Assembly (NCBI GenBank): GCA_029891385.1
Contig: CM057232.1
Location: forward strand, 61,875,824 to 61,939,823
Direction: 5' to 3'
Source: Erythroxylum novogranatense
Lineage: Eukaryota; Streptophyta; Magnoliopsida; Malpighiales; Erythroxylaceae
DNA length: 64,000 bases
Made by a program: the position numbers and the translations under genes. Below, one piece after another: positions 59,269 to 64,000 of the stretch (its first letter is position 1; the number at the start of each line of letters is the position of its first letter). The notes under the pieces were generated by a model. The model worked only from the letters and a program-made list of their open reading frames with translations. It was not told where the DNA came from and made no database searches.

Positions 59269-61117
59269 TGTAGGAAAATCCCGGTGTATACATCACATGC
59301 ACACGGTGCGGAAAACAAAAATTTTTATTCCGGGACCTTCCCGAAAGCCAAGATCCATGTGTCTATATATCAAAGTCAAACCATAACGACCAAAGGAGAC
59401 CGTCTCTAACGGTATCCAAGCAGAGATCGGAGAACTTAACCGGGGCAAACCCTTTGACCCGGGAATAGCTAGAACAAAGTAAAGACTGCTAGATCTTACC
59501 TTTGTTCTTGGAGAGCTATGGAGAAACGATGAAGAAGCTTGGAGAAACTTGGAGCTTGAAGATGATCGTGAGCTTGAAGAACAAGCTTGATTTCTAAAAA
59601 CCCTTTTTATCTTCAACCAACGACCATTAGCCTCTATCTCACCCTTTGTCATTTTTCTCTTTAACGATTAAAGACACATTAAATGCAAAGTGGTGACAAG
59701 GCTAAAGAAGAAGTTTCCTCTCCTTTCCACGTTGCCCTTTATATATATATATATATATATATAATAAAAACAAGCCTTCTCCTCTCCTTCTTCCACGTAG
59801 AAAATATATATATATATATTAATTACTTAATTAATTAATAAGATATATATATATATATAAATGCTGAAGTGGTCCAATCCACATCGAGTCGGTCTACCAA
59901 CTTTACCGGTCCTGGTATGGAAAAACCACCGGAAACCTTTTTCAGCAATATCGATGTCGTGATCTCATCGGGACATATCTCGATCTCATCGGGATCCATT
60001 TAATCCTATTGCTCTCTATATATTGGATCTCTATCCAAAATTATTTTACGAATTCTCCGAATAACTCTTATGCGTGTGACCCATTAGGTTCTCGGTTATG
60101 TTGGCCACTTAGATTAACACTTAATCTGAGCAAGTCACGAGCTGTATCTAGCAACACATCATGACCCCCAATTGACCGGAAAGTAATTGGTTTGACGAAT
60201 GAACATATATTCATCATGAACCATATCACGAACCTTTCCATAGACAATTACTGTGCAATTCGTCCTTTCACCATGCTATACCCCACTTGGTTATAAGTAT
60301 GGGCAAAGTATCAACTCTTACTAGACTGACTAAGTCAAATCTAGTCCAAGTGATATTAGTTCTCGTCCTGGAACTCATTACTTTATATGTCACTGAAGAC
60401 ACTCTTCATGACATACGTACTCCGGCCAGAGCTTTTCAAGTAATGACCCTGACAAGAGGCCATGGGTATCATCTTCTGCTATCACATAAGTGGTGAATCC
60501 TCTATTGGCTACTCAATTACCTTGAATACCTCAAGTGCACCCAATCACCACCCTATGAGCGACCTCTGTAAGGCAACAAGGAATGGAGTCAAAGCACGTA
60601 ATCAAGATATCAAGATATCCTCGAGTACCTCAAGTCTAAGGATATTTGCACCATTGCTATGATGAGATTATCAACGACATTAGAATAGGACATCCATGTG
60701 ATGATCTCATAGCAGTCATCCAATGTACTTACTACCTCTAGTAAGCATTCACATCTCAACCCTAAATATCTCATATTTACAGCTTACGAGGTCCACCGCT
60801 TGATCAAATCAAGGAGCTTGACATGTCTAGTCTCTCGGATTACCGATGTCCAGCCGTAAATCCTATGACTAGGGATAATTTAGATACTGGCATAATTGCA
60901 CATGATAGGAATCTCAGTAGTATGATCACATCATAATTTCTTTCATGCTATGTCATATATCATGGACTTCATTAATTTGCTTATAGATCAATATCTATTC
61001 ATAAATAATGAACAACAAATTAATGAAATATGCCTTTCTTTATTTATTCATAAAGTATGTACACAACTTTGTACAAAACGCGCTAAAGGCGATTGCCTTT
61101 AGGGCACTACTCTAACA
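59264..61117 (-). mobile_element. Copia B 3' LTR
   Basis: LTR 59269-61117 (1849 bases), bounded by TG and CA. Minus strand starts TGTTAGAGTAGTGCCC after polypurine tract caagtgagagat (61129-61118) and ends CGGGATTTTCCTACA. The outer flank GCATC (59264-59268) is one half of the target duplication; the other is beyond the window. A (TA)n run lies at 59739-59762. Open frames at 59293-59652 and 60287-60662 are within the LTR and not supported. Confidence 0.88.
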
Positions 61118-61131
61118 ATCTCTCACTTGAC

Positions 61132-62874
61132 CTAAAGCCAATCGCCTTGATATCTAATACCATAGGCAAGTACATGAGAATCAAAACTCTTCTGTGATAA
61201 TGGCTTTGTCAACGGATCAGCAATATTTTGCTCGGTGGGAATTCTCTCTATCTGGACATCACCTCGTCCAATGATCTCCCTGATCAAATGATATATGCGG
61301 AGTACGTGTTTGGATCGTTGATGAGACCTCGGTTCCTTCACCTGCGCAATAGCCCCATTGTTGTCACAATACAACTGTATGGGCCCATCATAGCTAGGAA
61401 CCACACCAAGTTCAGTAATGAACTTTTTGATCCAAACTGCTTCCTTTGCTGCGTCTGAAGCGGCAATGTACTCTGCCTCGATTGTTGAATCGGCATTTGT
61501 CTCTTGTTTAGAACTCTTCCAACTGACCGCCCCGCCGTTCAGTGTGAATATATAACCTGATTGGGATTTGGAATCATCCTTATCAGATTGAAAACTGACA
61601 TCTGTATACCCGCTCACTTTGAGATCTCCATCTCCATATATCAAGAAAACATCCTTAGTCCTTCGCAAGTACTTGAGGATATTCTTGATAGCCACCCAGT
61701 GACCTTCACAAGGATCCGATTGGTATCTGCTCGTAACACTTAGAGCATATGATACATCGGGTCTCGTACATAGCATAGCATACATGATAGATCCTACTGC
61801 AGATGCATACAGGATCATATTCATGCGCATCCTCTCATCTTGTGTCTTAGGACACATAGATTTCGAGAGTGTTATCCCATGAGTGATGGGAAGATACCCT
61901 CTCTTGGATTGCTCCATGGTAAACCTCTTCAGCATCTTGTCTATGTACGTTGATTGTGAAAGACCAAGCAACCTTTTTGATATATCTCTATAAATCTTTA
62001 TCCCAAGTATATAAGTTGCTTCACCAAGGTCTTTCATGGCAAATTGTTTGGACAACCAAATCTTCACAGATTGTAGCATAGAGACATCGTTTTCTAGTAA
62101 TAATATGTCATCTACATATAGCGCAAGGAATACGATTGCAGTCCCACTAACCTTCTTATACACACAGTGTTCATCCGGATTTTATGAGAAACCAAACTCT
62201 TTAATTACCTCATCAAAACGGATATTCCAACTCCTGGATGCTTGCTTCAATCCATAGATGGTTTTCTGAAGTTTGCATACCTTTTCGCCATCATAGGAGA
62301 TGAAGCCCTCAGGTTGTGTCATATACACATCCTCAGCTAGATTTCCATTTAGGAAAGTTGTCTTCACATCCATTTGCCATATCTCATAATCATAATGAGT
62401 GGCAATGGCTAGGAGTATCCTAATGGATTTAAGCATTGCTACTGGACTGAAGGTCTCGTCGTAGTCAACTCCTTGTCTTTGAAGAAAACCTTTAGCCACA
62501 AGCCTTGTTTTATAGGTAATCACATTACCATCCATGTCGGTTTTCTTTTTGAAAACCCATTTACACCCTATGGGTTTTATTCCTTCGGGTACCTCAACCA
62601 AAGTCCATACTTGGTTTTCATACATGGAATCCATTTCAGCCTTCATGGCATAAAGCCATTTTTCAGACTCTGAACTCTTCAGAACCTCTTCATAGGTGGT
62701 AGGCTCATCATCTTCTATGAGCAATACGTCATTCTGTTCATTCACGAGAAATCCATATCTCTCAGGAACAGAGTGTATCCTACGTGACCTACGAATTTCG
62801 TGTGTAGTAGAAGGTTGAACTGTTACTTCATCTGTATGAGTCATAGTTTCGAGTTCGCAATGATCTAAGTGCAT
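61132..62874 (-). pseudogene. Copia B reverse transcriptase and RNase H, one nonsense codon
   Basis: A single frame runs from 62874 to 61132 with one stop (TAA near 62182). RT motifs are WVFKKKTDMDGNVITYK, RLVAKGFLQRQGVDYDETFS, QMDVKTTFLNGNL, VCKLQKTIYGLKQASRSWN and LYVDDILLLEND. The connection has SKSMCPKTQDERMRM and MLCTRPDVSYAL. RNase H has [50 protein letters not shown] and NIADPLTKPLS, so catalytic Asp, Glu and Asp are present. It is close to copia A but better kept. Only the stop is seen to block translation in this stretch. Confidence 0.93.
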
Positions 62875-63002
62875 TCGAGCATGTTGAACTTCTTCAAGTT
62901 CAATTTTGCTCCCACCGCCTTCTTGTAATGTAAACTCTTTCTCTAAAAGATAGCATGCTTCGAAACAAACACCTTTTGTTACTCAGCAAGGTAGAATTGA
63001 TA

Positions 63003-64000
63003 TCACATTGTTTCTTTAGGATATCCTACGAACAAACACTTGTCAGACTTTGCATCAAGTTTATCTGACTGTATCCGCTTCACATAAGCAGGACAACCCC
63101 AAACTTTCAAATAAGTAAGATAAGGTCTTTTGTTAGTCCACATCTCATATGGAGTAACATCAACTGTCTTTGATGGAACTCTGTTTAACAAGTAAACAGC
63201 TATCTCGAGTGCATACCCCCAAAAGGATTTTGGTAACTTTGCAAAGCCCATCATTGATCGTACCATGTCTAACAAGGTTCGATTTCTCCTCTCAGCCACA
63301 CCATTATGCTGTGGCTTGTAAGGTGGAGTCCATTGAGATAAAATCTCATTATCTTTGAGATAATCTAAAAACTGTTGGTCTAAGTATTCCCCACCACGAT
63401 CGGATCGTAATGTCTTGATACTTTTCCCAAGTTGGTTTTCTACTTCATTTCTGAATTGTTTGAACTTTTCAAATGCTTCAGATTTGTAACTGATCAGATA
63501 CAGGTATCCATATCGAGAATAATCATCGATAAAGGTAATGAAGTAAAGACAATCACTTCTAGCATGGATGGACATCGGACCACATACATCTGAATGTATT
63601 AGGTCTAATACTCCAGTCGCTCGTTCACCCTTTCCCTTAAAGGGTAACTTAGTAATCTTGCCTAACAAACAAGATTCACATGTGTCATATGATTCATAAT
63701 CAAATGACCCTAAACTACCACTCTCATGGAGCTTAGCTATGCGTCTCTCATTTATATGGCCAAGGCGACAATGCCATAAGTAGGTTGATTTTAAATTATC
63801 TCATTTATGTCTTTTCGTGTCATTGACATTCATAATTGGATGTGACATATCTAATATGTAAATTCCATTGCATAATGTACCAGTACCATAGAGTATTCCA
63901 TTCAAACTAATAGAACAACCATTGTTACTAAAAGTCAAATGGAAACCAGCTCTATTTAAACAAGAAATAGACAATATGTTCTTTGTTAATACAGGTACAA
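63003..64000 (-). pseudogene. Copia B GAG-pre-integrase and integrase
   Basis: From the window edge the minus strand reads VPVLTKNILSISCLNRAGF, LYGTGTLCNGIYILDM, then a TGA near 63803, then YLWHCRLGHINERRIAKLHE and SYDTCESCLLGK (zinc set HHCC complete). The integrase core has LDLIHSDVCGPM, TLRSDRGGEYLDQQF and HNGVAERRNRTLLDMVRS, which is the full D,D,E triad. It ends with YLKVWGCPAYVKR and CLFVGYPKETM, where a stop at 63000 cuts the frame. Between 63000 and 62875 the link to RT (QKVFVSKHAIF) carries a frameshift and stops. Gag and protease lie outside the window. Confidence 0.92.

Overview
The window looks like nuclear DNA from a flowering plant, probably a dicot, in AT-rich heterochromatin filled with transposable elements. 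The evidence is Ty1/copia and Ty3/gypsy LTR retrotransposons with plant-type primer-binding sites, two CACTA (En/Spm) DNA transposons, an L1-type LINE and long microsatellites. I found no intact host gene, tRNA, rRNA or organelle insert. Every coding stretch I can assign belongs to a mobile element, and nearly all carry stops or frameshifts.

Layout. 1-4330: part of a long Tekay/Del-like LTR (minus strand) holding a 190-bp tandem array and an 18-bp minisatellite. 4335-5191: a small copia LTR and a copia leader (minus). 5192-25089: 'copia A', with a minus-strand LTR, a plus-strand reverse transcriptase/RNase H remnant, a plus-strand LTR, then a leader, gag, protease and the start of integrase. 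Inside that plus LTR sits a complete 11.97-kb non-coding element (9420-21391) with two 4.1-kb LTRs, a 3.75-kb internal domain, a primer site, a polypurine tract and a 5-bp target duplication CACTG. This is the architecture of a LARD (large retrotransposon derivative). 25090-26910: another copia-like LTR. 26915-32719: CACTA-1 (minus) with a 267-bp tandem array and later gypsy insertions. 32720-38064: gypsy LTR fragments.

38230-44701: a LINE (plus) split by a Tat/Athila-type LTR (39530-41023) and by a 2.64-kb solo LTR with target duplication TTAAG. 44702-46090: a gypsy LTR plus integrase C-terminus (minus). 46091-54533: a Tat/Athila-type element (minus), broken by a 525-bp LTR and by a 4.0-kb solo LTR with target duplication ACCAT. 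54534-59268: CACTA-2 (plus) with a multi-exon Transposase_24-type gene. It is cut at 59268 by 'copia B' (minus), whose 3' LTR, RNase H, RT, integrase and GAG-pre-integrase regions run to the window end.

How it fits together: these are nested insertions, later reduced by LTR-LTR recombination to solo LTRs and decayed mostly by C-to-T/G-to-A changes. The non-autonomous LARD would need proteins from a related gypsy element elsewhere. The least expected pattern is that unrelated elements carry clusters of short perfect hairpins whose stems differ in sequence but stay self-complementary. The clearest are 50215-50344 (gypsy LTR) and 22661-22850 (copia leader), with smaller clusters near 11757, 23092, 33809 and 54783.
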